A stretch of DNA of 64,000 bases from NCBI GenBank assembly GCA_920105625.2, contig OV050030.1:149709488-149773487 (forward strand), written 5' to 3'. Position numbers and translations under genes: made by a program. Source of the stretch: Clusia tigrina (Eukaryota; Arthropoda; Insecta; Diptera; Clusiidae). Of the stretch, positions 46,825-58,650 are shown in pieces. Position 1 is the first letter of the stretch, and the number at the start of each line of letters is the position of its first letter. The notes under the pieces were generated by a model that searched no databases, was not told the origin of the DNA, and was given only the letters and a program-made list of their open reading frames with translations.

Positions 46825-46904
46825 TATATATATATATATCCACACATATGTCTGTTAAGCCCCAGATTTGTAGGTAATTAACTGAAACGCAATTTTTATG
46901 GTTT

Positions 46905-47195
46905 ATTTTATAGTTTAAATGTTCACGTTTAACGTATTTTAACTTAAATAATTTAATAGCTTCAATTCACATTTAACTCAGATAATTTAAAAGTTTTAAT
47001 TCACATTTAACTCAAATAATTTAATATTCTTAAATTCACATTTAACTCAGATATTTTAATAGTTTTTATTCACATTTAATTTAAATAATTTAATATTCTT
47101 CAATTCACATTTAACTCAGAAGTTTATTAGTTTTAATTCCCACTTAACTCAAATAAATTAATATTCTTCAATTCACATTTAACTCAGGAGTTAGA
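46905..47195. repeat. A/T-rich minisatellite, about 34-bp unit
   Basis: About eight imperfect units of the form AATTCACATTTAACTCAG-ATAATTTAATA, alternating CAG and CAA ends, which suggests a 68-bp higher-order unit. Directly follows the mariner. Confidence 0.88.
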
Positions 47196-47199
47196 GCCA

Positions 47200-47750
47200 T
47201 CACCCTTTCGGTCAAGTCGTCAGAGCGAACTATATTCTTCCTCTCTCGCCTCTGTCGCATACCCTATGACCAGAGACCATAGCGACGGCACACTTAAAAG
47301 TAAAATTTTCTAACATTTAAAAAAAAACTGTCTTCAGTTGCCTAGGTTTGTTTATCATTGGTTAATCAGAATTCTGAAGAAAATCAGCTACACTACTACA
47401 GTTTTGCACATGTGTTAGTGTGCGCAAAACAAGAGACATCTCTCTGTATTCTTTGTTATGACGCCAGTAATTGTGAGTAGGGTGCTCACTACTATTCCTG
47501 CGTATAGGGTGCTTGCTGCAACTGCTACATATATATCTTAATATATACAATCGTTCGTGTGTAGGTACGTCTTGAAGGATCTCCGGAACCATAAAAGATA
47601 TCATAACTAAATTTACAACATATATTTGTGTCGTGGCCTGTGAGGTTAAAGTATATATTTCATCCGCCAGCTGGCGCCACAAAAGTTTTTTTTTCATACA
47701 GTTCGTACAAACACTATACATAGACAATCCCTGGAAATGATCCCTTTATG
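47200..47750. other. Non-coding, includes copy of a 250-bp repeat
   Basis: 47250-47495 repeats 37235-37490. No gene believed; the minus-strand ORF 47727-47362 spans the repeat and has no recognisable domain. Confidence 0.55.
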
Positions 47751-47789
47751 ATGACTGCCAGAAATGATATAGAAATTGTTACTAAATGG

Positions 47790-48799
47790 GTTGTACCATA
47801 CTCCCCACTGTTATCCAAAACATATAAAGCTCATATTAATGTTGAATATTGCAGTTCAGTTAAGTCAATTAAATACATCTACAAATATGTACATAAAGGC
47901 CGTTTTCGCTGTAGAAGGTGTGAATGAAAATGATGAGGTTGCACGCTACCAAATGGGCAGATACATCAGCAGCAATGAAGCTGTATGGCGAATTCTTTCT
48001 TTCCCTATTCATGAAAGAGATCCAGTTGTCGTTCATTTGGCTATTCACCTCGAAAACGGCCAACGAGTATTTTACTGAACAAAATGCAGCAGAACGAGCA
48101 ATTATTCAACCAACAACAAAATTGACTGATTTTTTTCGTTTATGCCAACAACAAAATGATTATGGTCGATTTGCGAGACCATTGCTCTATGCTGAAGTAC
48201 CAACCTATTTCATGTGGAATAAGTCGACAAAAACATGGGAAAAAAAGAGGAAAAGCTGTTGTCGATTATCCAGGAATATTTTGTACTAATGCATTAGGCC
48301 GACTATACACAGTTCATCCCAAACAGCTTTTTTTACGATTGTTTCTAATTAATATTCCTGGACCAAAATCGTTCGAATATTTGAAAACTGTAAATGGTCA
48401 ACTACATACAACGTATCATGATTCATGCCGAGTACTAGGATTATTAAAAGGAGATTTGCATTGGGATTCAACTCTTGCCGACGCTGCTGCCCGTTCAACG
48501 CCACGCCAAATACGAATTTTGTTTGCCAATTTATTAACAACATGCTATCCAACAAATCCAACTGAGTTATGGGAAAAATATAAGGATGCAATGAGTGAAG
48601 ATATACTTCATGCGCTTCGTACAATTCGTGCAGATCTTAGTTTAGATTACACGCTAGAAATATATAATGAAGCTTTGATCAAGCTGGAAGATTTATGCAT
48701 GAATATTTCGAATGAATCACTCATGAAATTGGGAATGCCATCCCCCAATCGACCAGCAAGTGATTTGTTTAACCGAGATATGCAACGTGAACAATCATA
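47790..48799 (+). pseudogene. Helitron 3 Rep-helicase linker
   Basis: Frames switch several times: VARYQMGRYISSNEAVWRILS (about 47940-48000), AEVPTYFMW (about 48190-48220), then 48156-48800 with LGRLYTVHPKQLFLRLFLINIPGPKSF through NRDMQREQS and a TAA at 48798. This mirrors Helitron 1 6600-5667, so both come from one superfamily. The helicase frame opens directly after the stop. Confidence 0.8.
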
Positions 48800-50011
48800 A
48801 AATATTGATCAGTTGGTTGAATATGTTCAAACAAATGAACCAAAATTGTTACCAGAGCAAAAAAGAATTGTGACTACAATTATGCATGCAGTGGCTGCTG
48901 AAGAAGGTGGTTTCTTAGTTTTGAATGCAGAACTGGAAAAACATTTTTAATTTCGCTTCTATTGGCACAAATACCTTCAGAATGTAAAATTCCTTTGGCC
49001 ATCGCATCATCTGGAATTACTGCGACATTATTAGACGGAGGCAGAACAGCACAATCTGCACTGAAATTGCCATTAAATATACAAACGAATGAAAATGTTG
49101 TATGCAACATTAAAAAGCATTCCAGTATGGGTAAAGTACTATCAAGCTGCCACATCATTATCTGGGATGGGTGTACAATGGCACACAAATATTCATTGGA
49201 AGCACTAAATCGACCATTGCAAGATTTGAAAGGTAATGATAGACTTTTCGGTGCTGCTCTCATTTTGTTGTCTGTAGATTTCTGTCAAACACTACCAGTT
49301 ATACCACGATCGACCTATGCAGATAATATCAATGCATGTTTAAAATCATCATCATTGTGGCGCAACGTTCATAAAATGAAATTAACAACCAATATGCGTG
49401 TCCAAATTCAAAATGATCGAATTGCAGCACGCGTTTCTAAAGAATTCATTGATATTGGTGATGGAAAAATTGCTATAGACCCAATAAAACAAACAGTAAG
49501 ACTTCCAGATGATTTTTGCAATATTATGGATTCAAGAGATTCATTAATTGAAAATGTTTTTCCTAATCTTCGAGCGAACATCAATATTCAAAAATGGTTG
49601 AGCGAACGTGCGATATTAGCTGCTAAAAATGTTGATGGTGATGCTACAAATATACAAATCCAAAATATGTTGGAAAGTGAATTATTTTCATTTAAATCAA
49701 TTGAGGCACCTATCATTAATGGAAACTTCAAAGGGGAACATGTTTTATTGCCACGAATTCCAATGATTCCAACAGATGCACCAATACAATTTAAACGACT
49801 GCAGTTGCCGGTTCGTTTAGCTTTTGCCATGGCCATAATCAAAGCACAAGGCCAGTCAATGCAAATCTGTGGTTTAGATTTAGAGAATTCGTCCTTCTCC
49901 CATGGACAGCTATATGTAGCCTGTTCACGCGTTATTAAACCCACCGATTTATTTGTTTATGCCGAAAATGGAGAAACAAGAAATATCGTGCACAGATTAG
50001 CATTACAATAA
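48800..50011 (+). pseudogene. Helitron 3 PIF1-like helicase lacking Walker A
   Basis: 349-codon ORF (48962-50011) with the IIWDGCTMAHK block, LILLSVDFCQTLPVIP, TTNMRVQIQND, KAQGQSMQI and the C-terminal FSHGQLYVACSRV motif. Upstream, 48810-48950 gives the PEQKRI N-terminus, but the nucleotide-binding loop is missing: the sequence jumps from GGFLVLNA to a frameshifted tail where the intact Helitron 2 has APGGTGKTFLIS. Without that loop it could not bind ATP. Confidence 0.88.
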
Positions 50012-50096
50012 TTTATTATTTTATTTGTTTTCAATAAAAATTTTTATACATTTAAATTAATTCCAAACATTTTTTATTACTTAACATTTATTTTAA

Positions 50097-50142
50097 AAAA
50101 ATATAGCTATATATACGATTATATATATATATATACTCGTAT

Positions 50143-50218
<76 letters not shown>

Positions 50219-50238
50219 TTATATATAGTATATATATA

Positions 50239-50285
<47 letters not shown>
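50097..50285. repeat. (TA)n array with interruptions
   Basis: TA runs broken by ACGATT, CTCG, CATTT and AGTA at intervals; directly left of the rosa-type mariner. Confidence 0.95.
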
Positions 50286-50286
<1 letters not shown>

Positions 50287-51241
50287 CGGGTCCGCCATCT
50301 AACGTTTTTTTTTTGTCAAACTAGTGCTTATTTCGTGAATGGTAACACTTAGCTCATGTCTGATTTGACAGATAATTAGTTTTATCCTTCCGCTGAACGA
50401 ATATGGTTGTGTATACGCTTGAACAACGCTGGGAAATATTGCGACATTACTTTGAAAATCATGGTAATGTTGCAGAATGTGTGCGAAAATTGCGTACGGA
50501 TTTTGGAAGAAAAGAAGCACCGTCAGCTCCGTATGATCGTTATCTTGTGAAAAAAGTGAAAGAAACTGGCATGCTCATCGATAAACCAAAGCGTGAAAAG
50601 CCAAAAACCGTGCGTACACCCGAGAATATTGCTGCTGTGGCAGAAAGTGTGCGTGAAGCGCTATCAACATCAATTCACCGTCGTTCTCAACAATTGAACA
50701 TTTCGGAGACATCATTGAGACGAATTTTGCATAAAGACCTTGGTATGACGCCATACAAAGTCCAATTGGTTCAGGAGTTGAAGCCAACTGACCAACCAAT
50801 GCGTTTTCGCTTCGCTAAGTGGGCCTGCGATCGACTTACAGAAGATGCCGATTTTGCCAAAAAAATCATCTTTTCAGATTAAGCTCATTTTGATCTTGGC
50901 GGGTATGTAAACAAGCAAAATTGTCGCATTTGGGGCACAGAAAACCCGCACGCATACGTTGAAAAGCCGATGCACCCAAAACGAGTCACTGTTTCGTGCG
51001 GATTTTGGTCCAGAGGCATAATTGGGCCATTTTTCTTCGAAAATGACCAAGGAGTGGCCGTTACAGTCAATGGCGATCGTTATCGGGCCATGTTGAACGA
51101 ATTTTTGTTCACAAAAATTGAAGAGGAGGATATTGGCAACATTTGGTTTCAAAAGGACGGCGCTACGTGTCACACAGCCGAAGCTACACTCGATGTTTTG
51201 CGCCCTGTTTAAAAAAAAAAAAAGTTATTTGGCGGACCCTT
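50286..51241 (+). mobile_element. Rosa-type (DD41D-like) mariner, internally deleted
   Basis: Terminal repeats ACGGGTCCGCCA (left) and AAGGGTCCGCCA (right, inverted) with TA outside on both sides. About 956 bp; the transposase 3' third is missing. An A-run of 13 at about 51211 marks the deletion join. TA target sites lie in the surrounding (TA)n arrays. Confidence 0.85.
50403..51210 (+). pseudogene. Rosa-type transposase, stop in the catalytic motif
   Basis: 160 codons (50403-50882) with helix-turn-helix blocks (LEQRWEILRHYFENHGNVAECVR), the RRSQQLNISETSLRRIL block and the first catalytic Asp in IIFSD; the next codon is TAA where Glu is usual. The same element continues in frame (AHFDLGGYVNKQNCRIWG) and then WFQKDGATCHTAEATLD with the second catalytic Asp (about 51155-51200). 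The third Asp is deleted. By family knowledge, this type is DD41D and was first described from Ceratitis rosa. Confidence 0.85.
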
Positions 51242-51689
<448 letters not shown>

Positions 51690-52676
51690 AATACTGTTTT
51701 TTTTTTTACTTTTTAACTTGAACTGTCTTGCTACTATTAATTTCGATACCCCACTTTTTGAACCACAGTAGTGTGGAGTCCAATAGTGTTTGTAGTTTTG
51801 TTAAGGCTATTTCAATGATGTTATTTGACGATAATAAAACAGTATGATCGGCGAATGTAGCTATCATGTTGCCTCTTGAGGGTATATCAGCTGTGGGGTA
51901 CTCCTGCTTCTATTTTTGAATTTCAGAGAATTCATCTTTCTGATTAACATAGAATTGCCTGTCACTAATATAGCTACGTATCAGTTGATACTAACTTAGC
52001 GGGAGTTGGCGGTGTAACTTATTCATTAACCCTTTATACCATACGCAATCAAATGCCTTTCCAACATCTAAATATACAGCTATACAAAAGTTTTTTTTTT
52101 GTCAATTTCCGTCGAGATTTTATTTATTACCCTAAAACCAAATTATTGGTTCTATATTATTATTATTGGTTCAAGTCGATTAAATATGAGCATTTCGAAT
52201 AGCTTAGACATTATAGGCAATAGTTTTATGGGTATAAATGACGTAGCTCTTTATGCGTTTTGGGAACAGCGATTATTTCAGCAACTTTCCATGCGGCTGG
52301 AAAATATTTTATTGCAATGGCTGCGTTGTAGGTGTTTCTTAGGTAGTTAATAGCTTTCTCGGGTAGTTCCTTACGTATTTTTGCAGTTATTCGGTCACAG
52401 CCAGGATAATTTTTTGGTTTAATATTGTTTAATTTCATTTGTCGTGATTTTCTTTATTTGGTCATTTAGGATATTTGAGAGGTTACGAGGATTATGTTTT
52501 GGTTTTTCAGATTAATTGCGAAAATGTTTCTAATATGTGCAGAGAGACCTTCTGCCTTCTCGATTTGAGTTTTAACCCATTAATTTTCTGTGTTTTTGAG
52601 AGGTGGTTGATGTGCAATCGAATTATTAATATTCTTGATAGCTTTCCACAGCGAGAGATTGATAGTAATTGTGCTT
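51690..52676 (-). pseudogene. Host Jockey RT remnant
   Basis: Read rightward to leftward: a SLWKAIKN-type spacer (about 52640), RT start LNNIKPKNYPGCDRITAKI and FPAAWKVAEIIAVPK (52438-52226), YLDVGKAFDCVWYKGLM (about 52060), and a decayed catalytic core FADH for FADD (about 51855). Several stops and frame changes. Encoded RT would be inactive. Confidence 0.8.
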
Positions 52677-52685
52677 AGATTTGCA

Positions 52686-55158
52686 GGCTTCAAATTTTAT
52701 AACACAAATCATCCAGATGGCAAGGCACATGGCGGTACGGCTATTCTAATCAGAAATTGGCTTAAGCATCATCTTATGCAATCGCATTCGATGCAATGGA
52801 TGGAAGCTACATCAGTATCTATTAAAAATCGTGACAAAGACCTGACACTTTCAGCTATATACTGCCCACCCCGTTTTACTGTAACAGAAACTCAATTTAA
52901 AGAACTTTTTGATTCCCTTGGTGATAGATTTCTAGCTGGCGGTGATTATAATGCGAAACATAAACTCTGGGGCTCTCGCCTAATTAATCCAAAAGGCGGA
53001 TAATTGTACAACACAATAACTAATAGACATAGTAAATTCGATTTTATCTCACCAGGATAGCCCAATTATTGGTCAACAGACCCAAAGAATATTCCTGATC
53101 TTATTGATTTTGCTACTTCTAAAAATTTAGATAGGTATTTAGTATCAGCGGAAACCTGTGTCGATCTGTCCTCTGATCACTCGCCTGTAATAATCAACCT
53201 TTATGAACAGCCAGAATATACAAGTCCACTGTTTCGCCTAGGGACCAACCAAATCGATTGGTCAAAATACAAAAAGTATGTTAGCAGTCATATCTCTACA
53301 AGAGTTGAGGTAAAACATGCAGATGATATAGATAATAATATTGATATTTTCAACTTAAAAATACTTCTAGAAAGTGCAAGTATGCCTGTACAAATTGAAA
53401 AACTTGTAGCACAGAAACGACGTATGCGCCGAGAATGGCAGAAACATCGCTCACCCATCTCTAAATACAATCTTAAAGCAGCCGCAAGGGCGCTTAAAGA
53501 TGCTCTTACAAAGGAGGAGGATAAAAACCTAAAAGAGTACCTGAAGAAGGTAACCCCAAATTCTACCGAAAGGTATTCCCTTTGGAAGGCATCGAAAAAC
53601 TTTAAGCCTCCAATGGAAGGTGTAAAACCTCTAAGAAACCCGTACGGCGCGTGGGCTCAAAGCGATCAAGAAAAAGCACTCTGCTTTGCACAACATCTAT
53701 GCGACGTGTTCCAGCCGAATATGGCTACAAACTCCTTTGCACTGCCTGCCTTACCTTGCAGTACTGAGATTGCTCAGCCTATTAAAATTTCCCTTCCAGA
53801 AATAGCCAAACAAATCAAACAACTGAATCCAAAAAAATCATCTGAATTCGATAATATTACCCCGAAAATGCTAAAACAGTTACCAGATTCTGCATCAGCA
53901 TTTCTCTGTAAGCTTTTTAACGCTATTTTGGGCATCGGTTACTATCCGAATGCATGGAAGAAGTCTCAGATATGTATGATTGCTAAACCTGGAAAAGACG
54001 CAACGCTACCGTCATCATATAGACCTGTCAGCCTGTTGCCTTGCCTTTCCAAATTGTTTGAGAAACTACTATTAAATAAACTATCTGCTTTTATTCATGA
54101 ACATAGCGTAATACTGCAACACCAATTCGGTTTTCGCGAAAAGCACAGCACTATTGAGCAAGTCAATCGAATTTCAAATGAAATAAGAAAAGCATTTGAA
54201 CTCGGCGAGTTTTGCTCTGCAATATTCCATGACGTGGCTCAAGCATTTGATAAGGTATGGCATCAAGGACTGATGCTCAAAATCAAAAAGTTTCTCCCAA
54301 AAAGCTATCATAAAATTCTTGAGTCTTACTTATCCAATAGACGTTTCATGGTAAAAGTAAACGAATTCATTTCCCAAGATTTTCCAATTTTAGCCGGTGT
54401 GCCACAAAGTATCGTTCTAGGCCCTACATTATATGTAACATTCACATCTGATACTCCTATAAGTGAAAGCACGCGAATTTCAACATTTGCGGATGATACC
54501 GCCATACTCAGTTGCAATAAATGTTCGATAAAGGCGACGAGAGCACTACAAGAGCACTTAGTTAGGGTAGAAGAATGGTTAGGAATGTGGCGTATAAAGG
54601 TCAATAAGCAAAAAAGCAAACACGTAACATTCTCTTTGAGGCCTGGTACGTGTCCAGCCATTCCGCTCAATAATATTGAGATTCTACAAGCTAATGAAGT
54701 CACCTATCTCGGCATTCATTTAGATAGGCGCTTAGCTTGGCGTACGAACATTTCAACTAAAATTTTAAATATGAAGTTGAAGGTCGGCAAGGTGCATTGG
54801 CTAATAAACCACAAATCTACCTTAAGCCTAGAATACAAAATCCTCCTATACAATGCAATTATTAAGCCGATATGGTTGTATCATGGATTCAACTGTGGGG
54901 TAATGCATCCGCTTCTAACATTGCCATAATTCAAAGGTTTCAGTCGAAGATACTTAGGTTAATAACAGATGCTCCATGGTACATGCGTAACGATAATATT
55001 CACAAAGACCTGAAAATACCAACAGTTATCACAGAAATAAATGATAGAAAGCAGATATACATAGCAAAACTGGAAAATCACCCGACTCCACTAGCTAAAT
55101 CCCTCGCAAAATGGATAAGCCGATCCCGCCTGCAGAGAAGAGACCTTCCGGCCTTTTG
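52686..55158 (+). pseudogene. Inserted Jockey ORF2: endonuclease and RT
   Basis: Endonuclease blocks HGGTAILIRNW and AGGDYNAKHKLWGS (to 53003), stops at 53001 and near 53060, then the same frame is open to 54929. RT: SLWKASKNFK, KKSSEFDNITPKMLKQLP, SYRPVSLLPCLSKLFEKLL, HQFGFREKHST, DVAQAFDKVWHQGL, a GVPQSIVLGPTLY block (Ser-Ile where Gly-Ser is usual), catalytic FADDTAIL and YLGIHLDRRL. A frameshift near 54890 moves the C-terminal tail (IQLWGNASASNIAIIQRFQSK...) to 54872-55159. Otherwise well preserved, so younger than its host. Confidence 0.9.
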
Positions 55159-55315
55159 AAGAGCGAAGCAGAACCGAAATTTTGATGGCCAAATACAATT
55201 TGGGTTAAAATTATTTTTTAGTGTCTAGTTTTAAGATTTGATATACTTATTGTTAGGCTTAATTCAAGAAAATTCAATAAATAATAAATTCTTGTAATAA
55301 AAAAATAAAAAAAAA
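52686..55315 (+). mobile_element. Jockey-type LINE, 5'-truncated, inserted in another Jockey
   Basis: Plus-strand element starting within the endonuclease, with RT and an A-rich tail (about 55290-55315). Flanked by AGATTTGCA on both sides. It is in opposite orientation to the host LINE. Confidence 0.9.
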
Positions 55316-55749
55316 AGATTTGCAATGTATTTTTCGATTTTTTTCCTTGTCGTTTTTGAGGATTTCTTTCAATTCTTTCGTTATCTGATTTATTTAGTTT
55401 TATCCTCGGGCGACTTTGTTTTTTTATCTTCTATTTTTATTTCTTAAATAGGAGATGAGATAATGTAATTGCTAGTTTAGTATTTAGGAATTGGTGTTGA
55501 GTCAGTTGCAGCACTAATATTATCATATCATATGCTATAGCAGGGTCAACTACATTTTAATTTTTCAATGAAACGTTTATGTTTAGTTTGATGTCAATTA
55601 TTTCACGGAACCTATTCCAATCTGAATAATTGTTGTATATGTTTTTGTTGCGTGTCTCTAGGTACTTTGGAAGGTTAGCATAACTGGTGAGTGATTTATA
55701 GCTGCATTCTATTGTTAAGTGATCATGCTTTTTTACTTTTTTTGTAATA

Positions 55750-56299
55750 CAGAAGTCAATCTGGTTGTTTCATGTCAGTTGGCCGACATGTTGGTTCACC
55801 TATACTTATAAATTTACTGTTTGTTTTATATATTGCGAAAAATAATTGTCTGCCTTTTTTATTTGCAATTGTAGAACCCCAGATCATATTCTTAGCATTA
55901 AAGTCTCCTCCAGCAATGTATCGATTTCCAAGAGTTTCCAAGTAGTCCACATTTTGAGATGTTGAGTTGTTATACTTAGGTAGGCAGTAAATATCTGACA
56001 AGACTAGAGTCTTCAACTTGCACCGAAGTTGCTTGCAAGTGCTCCTCTATAAAGCTTTCCAATGCAACACACTTTATGTTTTTCTTTATAAGAATTGCTG
56101 TGCCACCTTGGGCTCTATTGTACGGATGGTTGGTGCAGAATATTTGAAAGTTTGGAATTTTTGTGAACCTTTTTTCAGAAAAATGAGTCTCTGATACTAA
56201 GACTATGTCAATGGAATTGTTATATATGAATGATGTTAGTTCAAGAGGTTGTTGGCTTAGTCCGTTCGCGGTCCACAGAACCAAGCTAGTTTTGTTCAT
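55750..56299 (-). pseudogene. Host Jockey endonuclease
   Basis: Two overlapping frames: 56299-55976 with LVLWTANGLSQQPLELTSFI, VLVSETHF and QGGTAILIKKN; 56016-55756 with AGGDFNAKNMIWGST. These are the conserved blocks of an AP-like LINE endonuclease (N, E, D and N residues). Frame change near 55990. The stretch 55325-55750 links to RT and has no open frame. Confidence 0.85.
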
Positions 56300-56399
56300 T
56301 TAATTTAGTTACTAGTAAAATAATAATGCTCATCATGTTAGTCATTTGTGATATTAGTGGTTTCATCATGACTCTAAGTTCAACGAAATCACCGCCATT

Positions 56400-57230
56400 G
56401 TTTTGTGCGATTAGATCAATATCTGATACAATTTTATTAGCTGTTGCTTGAGCATAAGTTAGATTTGGGGTTGTATAATCATTTTTTTCGGGTAGGCTAG
56501 TTTTGCTGTGGTTGTATTTGCTGCTGATCGTTTTGATTGGCGGAGACTCTTTTAAGAGAGGGGAAACGTTTAATTTTTAGTGATTTATACGCCATACAGC
56601 CTTTCTAACTGGTGGTATGGGTTGCTCCACATAATGCGCATTTAATATTATTGCTGTTTTGGGGAAATGTGCAGCTTATAGTTTTGTAACTTCCAGCAGA
56701 TTTTACACATACTGGGTTCTTGGTACAGAAATTTTTAGTGTGGCCATATTTTTGACAATTTGTGCAATCGCTTCTGATGCGGTGGTTCAAATGGTATTTT
56801 GCAGTGCAGTAGATGAGTTATGGAGTATATGTTTGTTATTTTTATTGGCTTTTAATTCTATGGAGAATATTTATGGTGCGCTTTTAGTGCCAACTTGTAG
56901 AATGTTGTGTATATATATGATTTCAAGCCCCAACTCATCTAATTTATGCTTGAAATCGTTTACATCTGTAGAATAATGCATATTCATTAAAATTACTTTA
57001 AAACCTTTTAGTTCTTAAGATTTATAAGTATAGTATTGAATATATTTTTCTTATAGCAACTTTATTATCTCTGTATAGTGAATTGATTCTGCAGGTTGAA
57101 TCTTAACTTTATTATTGTTCAGTGCTTTCATAACAGAAGTGCATTTGGGCATTGAGTTTAGGGCTTCTGTTAAAATATTTATACATTGTACATTTTGCAC
57201 ATATATAGGTGGTTGTTTAGAAGCATATTT
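56400..57230 (-). pseudogene. Host Jockey ORF1 (gag-like) remnant
   Basis: The C-terminal zinc region is open in 56790-56605: CTNCQKYGHTKNFC and CALCGATH, typical tandem CCHC knuckles of Jockey ORF1. Upstream, the same strand gives broken nucleic-acid-chaperone-like sequence as far as about 57200. Many stops. Confidence 0.7.
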
Positions 57231-57239
57231 TTTTATAGG

Positions 57240-58650
57240 TTGTTTTTCAAGTTATGTTTCACTGTTCTTATTTGTTTCATCAGCCTCATCAGCAAGAGAG
57301 AGAGAGAGAGAGAGAGAGAGTAAGAGAGAGAGGTAGGTTTAGTTTTATAACGACCAGAAACGACCCGACCCAATAATGTTATCTGAATGGTGGGCAGATT
57401 GTTACCAAGTTTAATCTGACCGACATATAAAATAAAGAAAAATGTTTTAGTCCCTAGCAATAAAAACGTTTCGTTTTGATACAGTGCCAATCAACCAGTT
57501 GAGCATGAATGTTATACAAAATGAAAGAGCCAATTCCAAATTAGAGAGGCGAGATATATAGAAGTCGATGTTTTTTTTTTAATATTGGAATATGAATTTC
57601 CAATGCTTAGAATTTTGATAGAATGTTTTCCCTCGGCAAGCACAACTTTTGTGAAAATTTATCGGTTATATGTGGTGGAATCGTGGGCAGATTCTGCATT
57701 GGAATGAGGAGGAGCAATTTGTCACTTGATGATTTTTAACGAAACAATTTATTCATAAAACATGGCGTTTCCTGTTCTCAAAACGTTCCGGAACTTCCAT
57801 ATTTTTCAAACGAGACCAGTTGTTAATTGTGTAGTTAGAGCTCAAACGCAACAGGCATGAACGCTTTGTACAAGAAAAGGAATATCCATGTCGATGAGAT
57901 TTATTTGTATTTCTGTTCAAAAGAACTTCATTTTCAGAGTTTCCTCATCGACCTTTTACATCACCAAATGTATCTACATGTATTTGATATATCCTTTTCA
58001 CTACCCAAAGACGAAAGCGATATATATAGTGCCCAAACATTATCAACAAGACTTCTCAGTTGAGCACAATTTGGTTTAGGAACTGACGGAAGTTGAAATA
58101 AAGTTTAAATGTTTTCCATGAAAATTAATATGCTATTGTCATAGCGGGTTTTAAGTCTTTCAAGCACCTTTGGATAATTTCCATTTAATATTTGAAAGGC
58201 TTTGACAGTTTCTAAAGCTTGGCCTTGGAGACAATTATGCAATTGGTTGAACTTTTCAATGTTACGCAAATCATGCTCACGATCAATAATTTGGTTAAAT
58301 TATGTTATGAAGCCCTTGTACTCAGAGTACTTTCCATCAATAATATACATTTTAAACGAATGTAGTTTTGTAGTTGAGACAGGGAATGTATCTGAAAATG
58401 TGTTGTTGTGCAATTATTCCCCTATCTGTGAATGTATTGACCACCACGACCATTATCCTCTGGATCTAACTTTGCAATATTGGTTTGATACGATAAAATA
58501 TGTTTAAAATATGATTCGAGTATTCCCAAGCGGCATTTCAATTCAGTAGATGAAAGCGCCTTCCCTTCCCCCTTTCCATTTGTTCAATAATATTTTTATA
58601 GTTCTCCGCTGATGTTTATAATCTTCCAGCGAAATAATAATGAGCGAAAA
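57240..58650 (-). pseudogene. BEL/Pao retrotransposon gag-protease remnant
   Basis: On the minus strand, decayed gag of the BEL/Pao type: ALSSTELKCRLGILESYFKHI (about 58560), YSEYKGFI, FNQIIDREHDLRNIEKFNQLHNCLQGQALETVKAF (about 58290-58190), LKTRYDNSILI and PKPNCAQLRSLVDN (about 58060). Further left, near 57360-57410, IKLGNNLPTIQITLLGRVVSG resembles the protease-RT linker of BEL. No usable frame remains. Found by reading through stops; family assignment is from motif style. Confidence 0.7.
57295..57332. repeat. (GA)n microsatellite
   Basis: About 38 bp of AG repeats with one TAAG interruption. Confidence 0.9.

Larger units (their letters stand above)
47755..50011 (+). mobile_element. Helitron 3 (Rep linker and helicase), 5' part lost
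   Basis: Plus-strand RepHel remnant. It starts inside the Rep-helicase linker (WVVPYSPLLSKTYKAHINVEYC at about 47790, as in Helitron 1 near 6700) and goes to the helicase stop at 50009. The HUH domain is missing. The 3' non-coding tail runs into a (TA)n array from about 50097; I could not identify a CTRR end. Confidence 0.85.
51690..57230 (-). mobile_element. Jockey-type LINE (host), split by another LINE
   Basis: Minus-strand remnants on both sides of the plus-strand LINE 52686-55315: gag-like ORF1 and endonuclease at 55325-57230, RT at 51690-52676. They join at a 9-bp duplication AGATTTGCA (52677-52685 and 55316-55324). Frames are badly broken. The RT end runs into an A-run near 51700 and is shorter than a full RT. 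Confidence 0.8.

Noticed and set aside
58202..58507. 101-aa plus-strand ORF
   Set aside because: Opposite strand carries clear BEL/Pao gag blocks; this is their antisense.
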